Source of the DNA: Pomphorhynchus laevis
Lineage: Eukaryota; Acanthocephala; Palaeacanthocephala; Echinorhynchida; Pomphorhynchidae
Direction: 5' to 3'
DNA: 64,000 nt
NCBI GenBank assembly: GCA_012934845.2
Contig: WNNJ02002709.1
Coordinates: 1-64,000 of the forward strand
Below, piece after piece: positions 10,198 through 25,100 of this stretch. Below the pieces are notes generated by a model that was given only the letters and a program-made list of their open reading frames with translations, did no database searches and was not told the origin of the DNA. Each line of letters begins with the position of its first letter. Position 1 is the stretch's first letter. A program made the translations under genes and the position numbers.

Positions 10198-13100
10198 CTA
10201 AACAATAAAACAGAACATTTCAAACAATTATTTGCCTACAAAAAATGAATTCACTAAATGAACAAATATTGCAGTAAATCAATATAAAATTGTGAATATT
10301 GCATACACGAGCCGTTATTCTTAACTGGTCGGTTTGATATTATCCTCGTGTAGTTGTTTGAATCCTATCAGCATACTGTACACTACAATCAGCGTGGGTG
10401 GACCTCATCAGCAGTGAGCCCATGCCTACATTTCGTGTTTCATAGCTTAACTGCTTCTGCTGATTCCTTGTCGCCGAAATGCTAGTTTATATTTGGCTTA
10501 TATACCAAATTACACAATTAATGTGTTCTATATTTGGTGTGGGCGGTGATGCTGATAGGTTTCAAACAACCACACGAGGATAATATCAAACCGACCAGTT
10601 AACAATATAAAATTATAATGTTGTTCACATAGTATAAGACATAAATACTATATATATTAAAGACAATTCGAAATTGAAAAAGCAATTACGTTCGTTTACA
10701 CACTAGTTATATGTATTTTATAATTTCTTCATTAATCGGTTTCATTATATACTCGTGTGGTTCTTTCAACACTATTAGCATCACTGTACACTACAATCAG
10801 CGTGGATGGACCTAATCAGCAGTGAGCCTACCCCTACATTTCGTGTTTTGGTCCTGTTAGAGTTTCTGCTGAATTTCTTCTATCTGAGAAACCAGCAACC
10901 AGCATTTCGGCGACAAGGAATTTAGCAGAAACAGTAACAGAACCGAAACATGAAATGTAGGAGTAGGCTCACTGTTGATGAGGTCTATCCACGCTGATTG
11001 TAGTGTACAGTGAAGCTGATAGGATTAAAAGAACTAAACGAGGAAAATAAAAAACAGACAAATAATAGAATACGGCTCGTGTAAGCAATGAATATTCACA
11101 ATATTAAAAACAACTTTCGGTTTACTGTCCGATGAACATTTCATATAAGAACAGAAAAAAATAACAATTCGGTGTGTAGTGGGTTAGAATTGCGAATATT
11201 AGTTACCGCTCACACCAACTATAGAACACATAAATTGTGTAATTTGGTATTTAAGCCAAATATAAACCAGCATTTTGGCGACAAGGAGTTTAGCAGAAAC
11301 AGTAACAGGACCGAAACACAAAATGTAGGCGTGGGCTCACTGCTGATGAGGTCTAGCCATGCTGATTGTACTGTATAGTGATGCTGATAGGATTCAAAAA
11401 CAGCCACACTAGAAAAATATAAAACCTACCAATGAAGAAATACGGCTCGTGTAAGCAATGCATATTCACAATAGTAAAAACAGCTTGCGATTTACTGTAG
11501 GATGAAAAATTCGTATAGGAACGGCAAAACTTCTGTGTCGTGGGTTCAAATTGCAAATAACATTTACCGCCCAGACCTACTATAGAACGAATGCATTGTA
11601 TAATGCATTCGTTCTATAGTAGGTGTGGGCGGTAAATTATACAATGCATTGTATAATTTGGTATAACGAGCCAAATAGAAACCAGCATTTCGGCGCAAGA
11701 AGTTCAGCAGAAGCAGTAACAGGACCGAAACACGAAATGTAGGTGTGTGCTTACTGCTGATGAGGTCCACCTACGCTGATTGTAGTGTACAGTGATGCTG
11801 ATAGGATTGAAAGACCACACGAGGATAATATCAAACCGACCAGTTAAGAATAACGGCTCGTGTAAGCAATGAATATTCACAATATTTTTTAATGCATTAT
11901 ATTTGTTTAATATTTTAATGTTCAATGTTTTTAGTCTTTGCTACATCAAAGAATTTCAGACTCGGTTGTGATTCGAAAAAATGCAATTATTACGATGTAA
12001 TAAATAAAAATGTTATATGCACTAAAAATAAAATATTATATTATAATATACACCGGGGAACAACATTTTATAATTACGATAGTTTGTTAGTTAGTTTCGC
12101 TCATTATATAATACGATGACCGCACCGTGATTTAAAGTCATTACTGCAGTATATACTAGTCAACATGAATATTGAGCTTGATTAGCAGTGAGTTCAGTTC
12201 ACATCTACATTTCATGCTACAATCAATAGTTCTGTTTATGGACATTCAAAAAATTTTTACAGCTTACACTTGACGTTTTTCCAAGTGAGGATTATATACA
12301 TTTACTGGTTTATATATTTATGCATGTTAGAACTGCCCTCCTGGCTCTATATTCAAATCGAATTCTAATAGATATATGTTGGTACAAATGCCTTCTGTGA
12401 CTATGGATTTATCCATAATTTAAATTTGTAAAGGTAAGAGCAGTACGCAAAAGGAAATCGTTACTTTTATATTTTGACGTTTCACCCACTAATGGGCTTA
12501 TTCAGAATATCGTAATCAGTTGAATAATCTGAACTTTTATCACACAAAGTATTTTTACCGTAAATTTGTAAAAAAAAACAGAAAAACACAAACCAGAAAA
12601 ACCGCCTTACTTTGTGAACATGTAGCAACATCAAGAATTTTCCAAATTGTGTTTCTAATTGAAATTGTTTCAGTGTCCTGAACCGGAGTAGTATAGTGAC
12701 CAGTGCCTATTGACACGACACAATGAATCGGCTCATCTGGCCATAAACAACTAGATTCGTGAATAGCGATCCCAACCGGATTATTAGCTACAATACCACC
12801 ATCCTGACAATGATATACTTAAATAGGTTAGATTAAGTAAAATTGCATTTAGTAATACATATTAGTAAATTTTCGTAATTAAATGGCATTATTTTTTTAT
12901 TATTTAACATTAATCAATTGTATAAAACAATTTAATGAGAAAATATAAATTTTATTTGCTCCCATATTCCCATGACATACCAGCAGTAATAAAATAAAAA
13001 CTATATATCGTCAACTATTTGTCTATTCTCGCTTTTAATGACTATCGAAATTATGCCATTAATGCCATATTCTAGACAATTCATTAGATTCGAATAAATA

Positions 13101-16100
13101 GTATGTGAAACAAAATGCCTTATTAGTGACCATTTAAATTTGTTCGGCTTTCTTACATGAATTGTTAGATTCCAGTTGGCTTCGTTGTCTTCTATAGCAA
13201 ATTGATTTATTATTATAAAAATAACATCAAGCAGAAAATAGTAAAATATATAAATCAACACAATAATATAAAGAATAAATTTAAACTCTTAAGTGGCAAA
13301 TTTTTATGGATGGATAATAAATAATATACTTTGTATTAGAATAAGATACTAGATAGTTATTTCATAGGAAATACATCATTAGCATGTATTTGGCCCCGCT
13401 GCTATGTTGGGTAGAGGAGTTAGGGGCCGAAACCTGATAGCATAGCAGTTCCTCCTGATGACCTCTAATTCTTATTCTGATACAACGTCTGTTATTTATT
13501 AGTCAATTCATAAAAATGACGTTTATTTAAAATTTTATTTTTTTATTTAAACTTGATATAAATTATATAAAATCTAAAAACAATTATTTTAAATTTTATT
13601 TTTTATTTTTATTTTTTAACTTGATTAAAATTATATAAAATCTAAAAACAATTATTAATATTATTATTTAATCATTAAAATTTTGATTTAGCATTATTAT
13701 GTTTTGTTTATTTTATAATTATATTAAATACGTAGATTCAGTTAGCTGATTTGATTTTTATGCTTTTTTAATAAGCTGTGTCAAAGTGTAGCGTTTTTTT
13801 TATTAAGGATAACATCAACATAAGAAATCTTGTTTTTAGTTTTTTGTAAGCCATAGCAAATCGATTAGATTTTATTCATGATACACATATTTGACGTTAT
13901 TTTCTTCCTTACTGACTCAGTATTTAATGCTGTGAAGGCGGTTTTTGGTTATCAGTGTGTGACCTAGCAAGTACGAAAGAATTCCCGAAAATTCGTCGGT
14001 ACGAAAATTCTTCGCAATTTTTATATTTTTACATGTTGACGTTCTTGATAAAACTAAAATATTGTTTATCTTGTTCAATATAGTAATATTTATATTTTAA
14101 ATAATTAAAACATTAATAATTGCTAGCTTTAATATTGAATATAGGATTTGGTTATTATCGATAGCGAAGCAATTGATATTTCCAATTGATCCATGGCTAA
14201 GAGTAAGCTTGACCGACATTTACGGTCAAATGCAACCCTACATAATTCGTACTTATCGTTATTTGTGTGCGTTTAAAAACAGAACCAGTTGATAAGGCTC
14301 ACCGCAAAATATTGCTTTTGTACAGTAACCGGCTTGTAGAAAAATGGAATTGATGTTGATGCGCGAACGGCTTCAAAGACTGATTTGTTACTCGATCCGT
14401 GGAATTTAGATGGAAAACAGTTTGAAGTGTTATAATTACGCATTACATATGGTTGAAATCGACCATTCTTCAAAACACATGAAATAAATCCAACCTATAA
14501 CAAATACACAACTTTGCGATAAAGTATTCAACTCAATTAAAAACACAATTATAATGGAACACAGATTTAATATTTATGCCTATAGCAATTTTAAATATCT
14601 ACATTAATGAGAAATTTGCGAATAAATAAATCCTTAAAGTATTTATTTAAAGCATCATAAAATATATATAATCGCCAAATGACTTTAATCATATTTACGA
14701 GAATCAACATATCTTTATACATTTCTGTGTAGAATAAAACAAATATACCATTTGGAAAATTATAATCGCGAAATAAAAATCATATTTTTGTATTACTTAA
14801 CATCTTTGCTAATTCTATATTTGATATATATAATCAAATATTTAATATCAAATTTAGGAAATATATTTAATATATTCCCCCATATTGGAGTAAGGTAAAA
14901 ATACGAATACATTATTGTATCGTATTGTAAAACTGCTCGAATCAAAACATAAAACCAAGTTAAAAAGTGATTACTTATCATTCGACAATAATTCGAGTTT
15001 AGCAGCATAACGCATATTAATAGACAATAATTTTTTATTTAAATCAGAGCACACTATATATATATCTGAAATACTTTAAAAACATTAAGATTTTAATCCA
15101 AAACAATCATATTGAAATATTTATGATAAAAATTGGCTTAATCATGTATTACTCTTGGTGAATGCTGATTGGAAGCAATGTCAATAATCTGATAGTTGTC
15201 AAACAGTGACCTGCAAACGACAAACAAAATGAACAGCTAAAGTCACTGCTATCTGAAAACTGACCTTAGTATGCTTTCCATTCTGTGAGTGTCATAATAT
15301 GTTCGGTTCCACAGAAGATTACTTAATCCGATGAAAGCGGGTTGGTTGAATAGTACTTTCCCAAATTTCCAGTATAAGTCTTCTATTTTCTTTAGATCAT
15401 AATGATGCACAGCTATGTGTATAGAAAATTGAAATTGAAATGTAAAACAAATTAAAAAGTACTTAAAAAAGCTGCAAGTATTGCCCCAGTGCTTGTACCA
15501 CATATGTAATCAAAGCAATCTAGAATAGGCTTACGGCAACATTTTTCAATAGCCTGAAGAATCAATATCGAAGAAATTCCTCTTAAATTGAAACATTTTT
15601 AATTTGTCGCTACATTCCCCCTTGCTTAACTAAGTGTCTAGATAAAATATAGAACTCGTCGATATCAAATATATTTATAATATGCTAGTCATAACTACAT
15701 AAAGCTATAAATATTATATATTTAACTCTTAGCTTTTTAATTAATAGCGCTTTATACTGAAGAAACCGTCCACTCTCACATATGCAGAAGTTAAAAAGAA
15801 TGTATGCATTCTGTACCAAAAGACACGCTGATTACAACTAAGAAACAAATACTAACATTTTCCTGTTTGATTATATGTTCAATTATTTAATTAACAAGAA
15901 CAGTTTTTGTTATAATATAAATCTGTTATAATAAATATGTCTTTGTCAGCAAAAATACACAAACAAAAACGATTTAATATATTAATATGATCAAGAATAA
16001 AATTTTAATGTTGTATTAGTAAAATATAATAACTATATATTTAAAAGTGTATTCGAAAAAATATATATTTGGGCTAATGCAAGGTTTAAGGATTATAATT

Positions 16101-19100
16101 TATTACCGGTGACCAAATATAAATAATATTTTATAATATTTTGATAATTGAACCCACAACACAGATATTTATAATTAGAATAGTTACGGATTTTATCAGG
16201 GAAAATAAGAATCCAGTATTTAAGTATTTACATTTTTTAAGTACAAACCAGCACTGGTAAAGTGAGTTAGATATAAAAACAAATAGCGAAAAAGAGATTA
16301 TTTCACATAAAGAAAAATATCCTTTATAAATTACAAGAACGAGGAAACAAATATATCAAAGCGCACTTTACAATTACGCAACTAATATTGAAATTAAATT
16401 ATTAACATCAATTTTGATAGTTAATTTTTAGTCAATTCATAAAAATTGACTTTTATTTCAAATTTCAATTGTTTACTTTAACTTTATATAAATTTTAAAA
16501 AATCTTATTAAAAGAAAAATGATATCAAAAGAAAAATTATATTAAATATATTACAATAAACACTTTATTCTGTAGTTTTTAAAAAATTATATAAAATATT
16601 ATAACAATTATTGATTATTTATAATTATTTAGTTATTTATTATTTAATTATTAAATTTTGATTTAGCGTTATTATTTTTTCGTTTTCCTTTCAATTTTAT
16701 AATTATAAATACGTAACTAATACGTATGTTAAATACGTAACTCAGTAAGCTGATTTGATTTCCTTTGTCTTTAAATAAATAGTTTTTAAAATACGAAGGC
16801 AAATATTTTCTCTCAATTCACAAAAAGATAACGAGCTTGTCCTACCTTCAAATCGACTTAAAATTAAAAATATTATTAAAAAGTTAAAATATTATAATAT
16901 TTAACAAAAAATATTAAATTCTTTGAAGCTTTAATATTTTAATTAATATAAAGCATAAATAAAACTATAAATATCAAGCTTATAAATATATAGTATTTAC
17001 GGTGAACCCATTAAAGATACATTCTTTAAGTTAACTTTTTTAATTAATATACAATTGACAGTTTGTACACATTGAGAACATAAAAAGATGAAAACAGAAA
17101 AATTTGATTGACTTTGTAACTTATTCAAAAAAATATTATTTATTATACAACACGATGTATCATTTACAAACCACCTTCGTTTTATCAATAATCCAATTAC
17201 TAGATATTGAAATAAATTGTAAATTATTAAGACCCCATACCTTATGCCACCTCCGTCGATAGAAAGTATGCGTATTCCGGGGGAGTTGATAGGATTGACG
17301 ACTGCAAGTAAAGATAAACACTTATTTATATAAGCCACTATGCCTTCGTTGTTCAAAAAATACTGCCTCGTTAGTAAAAGCAAGTTCTTCAATTGTACCT
17401 AGAAAACATTATAGAGTGCACATTAAGAAAACCAATGACGATTTTTACAAAGTTCATAAGAATACTAATTTATATGCATATGAAACGTAAACTAAGCTGC
17501 CGTAGTGATTGTCGCGTTTATTATATTATTATATTAGTATATTAGTATATTAATTTCAATGCGTTTATTATTATATCATGTATATATTTCTAGTATTTAT
17601 TTTATTTTTAGTATCATATATATGAAAAACTTTCACGTTTTAATGTATAGGCTGGTAGACACCAAGTTCATTGATAGATTAGAGACGAGAATAGCGTAAG
17701 TAAGGAAATTGCAGATTTACTTGACTTCACTAAATAAGCCGAATTTCTATTCAATTTATTATTTCATCTATTTGGTCTCTCGGGATGGCAAGAGTATCGT
17801 AAAATACGGTGGAAATACTGATGTATACCAAGTGTTTATACTAAGATGATACTAATGTACGTCAGTTCAACCTAATTTTTGGAAATCACCTGGCTCCAAT
17901 TCACTTCAATTCTGTAATTAACTGCTTCCATTTGGCGGACGACTGTCAATTTGTAGTATAGCTACTGCCAAACCTTTAAACTTAATATAAATAGCTAAAA
18001 CATATATTAGTTATGGATAATATGTCAAATGAAGGAAGCATTTTTAAGCACAGCAGCACATTCGGTATAAATTTAACAATGAGTTAATAGTGAAACAAAT
18101 CAGTCACTTTAAATTCAAATTTTATATTTTTTACGAGTTATTCTGTCATTAATCACACTGAAATGTATGTAATCTACTGCCAAGTAAAAACGGCACTTGC
18201 AGCATTGCAATAAGTCACGAAAAAGAGATATTTTTATTATAGAAATAACTAATTGTATTCTAAAAGAAATAATTTCACATAAATCTACTTTAAATAAACA
18301 CTAGCAATTGAAGTGATCATGACACAACTCACTATTTCAACGTGTTGTGCTAGATATATACTAATGATTTCCGGAAACTTTCTTTTCTTGTATATTAGCA
18401 GCAGATATTGCAAGCACATAAATTAAGCGAATCAAACAATGACCGCAATTCGATAAGCATGATAGTATGTTTAAACTGAACTTTCCGGTTTTGAAACAGG
18501 AAAAAGCTCCTCGTCTCTCGTTTACCCAGCATAGTCCGTCTCGATTGGATTCTTCGGTGGGGAGTGAAAGACCCCGGGTGGTTCAGTCGGAAGGCGGCGT
18601 GTTGGATCGGTTGGGTGTGGGCTCAGATCCCCCTGGATTTGAGGCCATGAAGAAAGGGAAGACGGCAAGAAAGAAATGAATTGAAGTTGTGGTTTCTGTC
18701 TTTAACTGACACTCTTTAACTGACTGTTATGACTATTTTTGCATTTATGTTTAGTGATTTAATAAAATCTTTATTATTATGAAATAGGAAAATACAAAAT
18801 AAATAGCATATAATTATCAAAATGTCTTTGGATATAAAATTTAACAGTAAAGTGTAAATATGTTTGATACGACTTCTGAGTAACACCATCTGACTTATGT
18901 AATCGTGATAGCGTAATTATTAATCATATAATTATATCAGTATTTTGGAAATGCTGGTAGAATTTTATAAAATACTGGTAAATAGATCGATCGATATATT
19001 AACTTTTAAGTGGATCATGTAGACAAGCCGCTTACAAGTCCCCGCTGAAATAAACAAACAATTACAAAACTGATGTGTCTGAAGTCAATAATACACGTAG

Positions 19101-22100
19101 CTAAAGTTCGAACTATGAAGAATTCGGATCTCATTGCTAGCTTAGCTGCAGGATCTGGTTGCTCTGTAGAAAGGTACGAAGCATGAATTCACAGGTAGTG
19201 AGGTTAGGCTGTCAATGAAGATTAAGCGGAATAGAATTCAAAATGAGAGGCATATAAATGAGAGAGGAACGCATGCCAAAGTTAGTTCGATGACAAGGAA
19301 TGTGTATCAGGAACTGATTGTTTGAACAAAGTGCTTTGGAGGACGAATGTTTAGTACAATACAAATTTAGAATAAGATACGGAGGGGTGATAAAGTAAAC
19401 AAGAAGCAAGAACTCTGGGGTAATATATAACTCGATTCTGTACATTTAGTTAATGAAGGTGGATAAGTTCATTTGAGAAAGGATCAAAACGCCAGCGCCG
19501 TATAAGTATGGGGGTGAAGTGCGAAGAAAGCGATACAGAGGGGCAGTAACACAAGAGGGGGAGTTTGAGAAAAGTAGTGATATGTAATAGTCAAGATGAG
19601 GTAGATTGAGGGAGGACATTAGTGTTGAAAATGAAAAAATTAGTGGTTTTTTGAATGGACGAATGTCGCGGAGAAAAGAATAACAATAACAAACCTTTTT
19701 TAGTGCAAATGATGAGAACGAGAGAGAAAGGTCTATAATTACTCCGAGAAATGTTAGCGAATGCATGCAAAGAATGCGTAGCTATTGGAAAAGGGAGCAG
19801 GATAAGATTTAATCTGCATGCAAGGAATGTAATGGCTATTGGAAAAGAGAGCAGGATAAGTGTAATCTGCATGCAGGGAAGGGTGGATGCAAAAATACAA
19901 AGTTTCGTGGGATTTAAAACTATTCTAATGGATGAAAGGTAATGAGATAGGGATTCTAAAGAGGATGAAAACGAGGAGAGGAGAGTAGTTAAGGATGAAT
20001 TGGGTGGGCAAGAATACATAAGGATGCCATCTGCATATTGCATGACATAACATTTGAATGCTAAGCAAAGTTGACTGAGATCTATGAGGATAAGGGAGAA
20101 CAAGATAGGGCCGAGTACAGACCTTGCGGTACACCACGGGGTATAGCGAAAGATGCACTAACTGCATTGCTGGATGATATAGTGGCAGAGCGGCCTGTAA
20201 GATATGACGAGAACCATTTAAGAGTATAGGTGAAGAAGAAATAACGATGTTAAAAGATATGAAGGATAATATAGTGATCTACAATGTCAAAAGACGACGG
20301 CAAATCAAGCGAAATGACCAAGGAAATTGACTGTTAATCAAGAGTCAAGCGAAGAACACTGATTACCTTGTGACAAGCAGTTTCAGTGAAGCTGTTTTTA
20401 CGGTATGCAGCTTGGTATTGAGAAAGACGGTTGGAAGAATTTAGGTATGGCATGACTTGGCGCAAAACGAATCTTTCAAAGAGTTTCGATATAGTGTAAA
20501 CTAGTGAGATAGGACGGGATAGCAATGGAAGATTAGGGTCAAAGGATTAGGATTTTGGAAGTTGACGGATAGTTGCAGCCTTCCATGCAGAAAAGAACAT
20601 CTTTAGTCGAATACACGACTTAAATAGTTTACAGACGAAAGATACTAGTGCGATGGCAATAGATGAGTTTCGCGTATAGGGTTAACGCATTTGAACAAAA
20701 TGAGTTAATTTCATTATAAAATGATTGTTAACAAGGAATAAGTAATGTTGTCAAACATCAGTTGATAATACTTTTCCCGTACTAAACTATGCTTTCAACC
20801 TTATATTAAAATGATATAAAAGTGGTAGTTTGCTTCAAACGACCGCTTACATAACTATACAATCAATTTGTTGGTTGATGTTCACATCTTATCTAAATAC
20901 CAAAATTTATCAACTTATGCAGACAAGGGCAACACGTACTATATTATGTTTTGTAAATTCTGAAATATCCAATCATAATTCTAAATACTTCTGGTTGTGG
21001 CACGACATTATCCTCACAGGTATTGTTCCTATTTTTGATACAGCAGGACGTTATTAATCAGTCTGGAGGGTATCATCAGCTGCTAACCCAGACCTACATT
21101 TTAAGTTTCGACCATTATTATCTGCTTTCTCTGTACACTGGTGCTGATCGTATTTGAACTTAGGACGTTTGTATTGCTATTTAACGTTACATCCTTGAGG
21201 CTGGCTGCTCCGGTGTTGTCGATATACATGTCTGTATATTACTTTTGGTGGGGATCGTATTCTAATGATCTATTAGAAACCTACCTTATGTGTCTGATCT
21301 GCAACCCGGATCATTGTTATTCACGCCGCCACTTGCAATGAATGTTTTTAATTTAATTGGATTGCATCTGTAAGCTGAAGTACTTCTGATTGTGACACGA
21401 CATTATCCTCACAGGTATTGTTCCTATTCTTGATACAGCAGGACGTTATTAATCAGTCTGGATGGGTCTCATCAGCTGCTAACCCAGACCTACATTTTAA
21501 GTTTTGACCATTATTATCTGATTTCTCCGTGCACTGGTGATGATCGTATTTGAACTCAGGACGTCTGTATCGCGATTCAACGTTATATCCTTGAGGATGG
21601 GTGCTCCGGTGTTGTAGATTTACATTTCTGTATATTACTTTTGGTAGAGGATCGTATTCTAATGATCTATTAGAAACCTACCTTATGTGTCTGATCTGCA
21701 ACCCGGATCATTGTTATTCACGCCGCCACTTGCAATGAATGTTTTTAATTTAATTGGATTGCATCTGTAAGCTGAAGTACTTCTGATTGTGACACGACAT
21801 TATCCTCACAGGTATTGTTCATATTCTTGATACAGCATTACGTTATTAATCAGTCTGGATGGGTCTCATCAGCTGCTAACCCAGACCTACATTTTAAGTT
21901 TTGACCATTATTATCTGATTTCTCCGTGCACTGGTGATGATCGTATTTGAACTCAGGACGTCTGTATCGCGATTCAACGTTATATCCTTGAGGTTGGGTG
22001 CTCCGGTGTTGTAGATTTACATTTCTGTATATTACTTTTGGTAGAGGATCGTATTCTAATGATCTATTAGAAACCTACCTTATGTGTCTGATCTGCAACC

Positions 22101-25100
22101 CGGATCATTGTTATACACGCGGCCACTTGCAATGAATGTTTTTAATTTAATTGGATTGCATCTGTAAGCTAAAGTACTTCTTATTGTGGCACGACATTAT
22201 CCTCAAGGTATTGTTCCTATTCTTGATACAGCAAAACGCAATAATTATTATTATCAAACATCAGTTGACGTTAAGTATTATGTTAAAAATAAATGAAATC
22301 CAACAGCTTTTATAACACCTTTATATTGACCCACCTTAAATGTTTAACATGCTCACAGGATGTGCATATCAAACAGATATCAAGTGCTGATTATAGTTAT
22401 TTAAATTCCTTAACGATACTTGTTTTAAACATGGTTGGCATATTATTGCAAACGATTAAAAGTATAATTACTCCAAAATTCAAGTAGTTTTATTCTTACG
22501 GTATATTTGTGGACATGGACTTGCAGCCTACAGTGCTTTATTGAACAACATTGACTTAAAAACAACATTCTTTTTACAACCGATCTGTAATATGTTTATA
22601 TGCAATACGCAGTACTAGAATTCCTTTAGAAACCAATACATACTTGATTTAATAATCAATGTTCAATATATAATATGACAAATAAAATCTATAATCTGGC
22701 CATTCCATTTTTATATTCTCTACTTTGGGTAATTGGGCAACATTCGACAAATTTCAGTCAGTCATTAAAAACTATTCGACGATATAGGATCGGCAAGCCA
22801 TAATACCATCGAAGTTTGCTGATTACACGGTTGTGGTAGATTTACATCATAGCCACTACTACGGCTAAAAGTGCTGAGAAGAGTGTAGTTAAAGGTGTAT
22901 TGAATGTACTATGTCATATACATTTGATAGACATTAATATATTCGAACATAAGATTGAGGACTACTTCCGAAATGTTCCCTGCAGTTAACATTATCATAA
23001 CCAACATGATCATTTAAGTCAGCATGTAAGAGATAATGGAATTTCTCACGTGCTGACAGGTAAAAACTACCTAAAGTTCATCAACTAATTGTTAGACACT
23101 ATTCTGAATTGATTAATAGTTTCATAGTGATACTGTTAATTTGAGACTATCAATTGATAGGTCACATTTTTTAATTCGTAAGACAATAACACGGATTATG
23201 AGTATATCATTTCTTCCTGTTGTTGCTTAATAGTATCCTAACTCCATAATTAAAGATAATCCAATTTTGATATAAATGCTGACAAATTAAATCAGCTAAC
23301 TGAGTCTACGTATTGTTATATAATTATAAAATAAACAAAACATAATAATGCTAAATCAAAATTTAATAATTAAATAATAAAATAAATAATTGTTTTAAGA
23401 TTTTTTATAATTTAAATCAAGTTAAAATAAAAAATTGAAATTTAAAATAAACGTCATTTTTATGAATTGACTAATAAATAACAGACGTTGTATCAGAATA
23501 AGAATTAGAGGTCATCAGGAGGAACTGCTATGCTATCAGGTTTCGGACCCCTAACTCCTCAACCCAACATAGCAGCGGGGCCAAATACGTGTTAAGGACG
23601 TATTTCCTCTGATAAAACTATCTAGTATCTTATTCTAATACAAAGTATATTATTTATTATCCATCCATAAAAATTTGCCACTTAAGAGTTTAAATTTATT
23701 CTTTATATTATTGTGTTGATTTATATATTTTACTATTTTCTGCTTGATGTTATTTTTATAGTAACCTAGTTTAAAATATGTATCTATTAAATTATTTAAA
23801 TGATTTTGAAGAAAGCCAATATCATTACATATTGTTGCAATTCTTAAAATTTCATTATTTAATGTATTATATTTTATATTATATGTTATATGTTATATTT
23901 ATATTTATATGTTATATATATTTATATATTTTATATTATATGGTATGCATGAATGCTCATGCAAAAATATGTTTCTTGTAAATTTAAATATGTCATCTTT
24001 ACGATATAAATTAATAGTAGTTTTAGTTAATGTTAATTTAATGTTCATATCTAGATATACACCTTCTTTATCATTAATATTGGTTTTGTTAAGAATAAGG
24101 CTTTCTGGATAAATGTGCTCACTAATTGAATAAAAATTATTAGAATTAAATACACATATATCATCAATGTATCGAAACATATATTTCATATATTTATATT
24201 GTTTAGATTTAGTTTTTACACAGTTATGAACAAATTCATATTCTATAAAGCTTAAAAACAAGTCAGCTATAATTGGGCTACTATTACCACCCATTGGAAC
24301 ACCTTTTACTTGTCTAAATATAGATGTCCCTACTTTTAAATAATTTTGATTTATCAAAATATTTAAGGATTCTATTAATTCAATTTTATCCATATATTTA
24401 TATTTATTTGATGGTTTAATTTTTGTTAGATAGGCGTTATAATTATTATAACATATATATGTATATCTTTTTCCGAATATAAGGTTAATTAATTTTACTA
24501 ACGCTTCTATAAATTTTATTTTTGTCGGTGTTGTTATTTAATCTATATTTATACCTTTTTGATAGCAGCTTTCTTAATTCACAATTTTCAATTAATTCTA
24601 GATTATGGGTACATATATGTTCATTTATTTTATCAAAACTAAGACTTTTACAATTGCATTCTGTTTCCATTATGTTTCTAATATTATCGTTACATATTGA
24701 TTTTAATTCTTTATTATAATTACAAATTTTTCGTCCTAATGGTGGTAGGAGTTTATACCTTATTTTAGGAATATATTTACTTAAATCTGACCCTATTATT
24801 TCTTTACTTTTAGAATTATTTAAAAGTCCGGCTATATTTATGTTATCTATACATTTATTAATGAAGTTTATGGTTAATGTATATTTTCTATTGTTATTAT
24901 TTACATTTATTGTATGATTATAGTATTTTGTATTACAATAACTGTCTATTATACAACTTAGCCTATCATAGTCGTTAATTAATTTTTGATTTATTGAACA
25001 TATGATATCTTTAGAAAAACTTCTTATATTTACATAAAGATCTTTTAGCTTATTATCACTTAAAAGTTGTTTTAACATTTCTAATTGTTCATTTATATAC

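Noticed and set aside
10380-10460. Canonical hammerhead ribozyme (type I, II or III)
   Set aside because: CTGATGA, GAAA and a UA site are present and stems II and III can be drawn, but no stem I forms between the UA site and the bases directly before CTGATGA. The covarying helix lies elsewhere. Kept only as a hammerhead-like motif.
11172-11925. Short open frames on both strands as genes
   Set aside because: They are translations of the intronic repeat array. Similar peptides recur because the DNA units recur, and no splice or conservation signal supports them.
13001-13261. Minus-strand 86-codon open frame as a gene or PNPLA8 exon
   Set aside because: It overlaps a plus-sense Penelope-like fragment at its end, and the PNPLA8 exons on either side already join in phase without it.
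13391-13465. HDV-like ribozyme in the Penelope-like 3' region
   Set aside because: The interleaved stems resemble P1/P2 of the HDV fold, but the 12-base interval before the last stem has no room for P4, and no P3 with its loop can be drawn.
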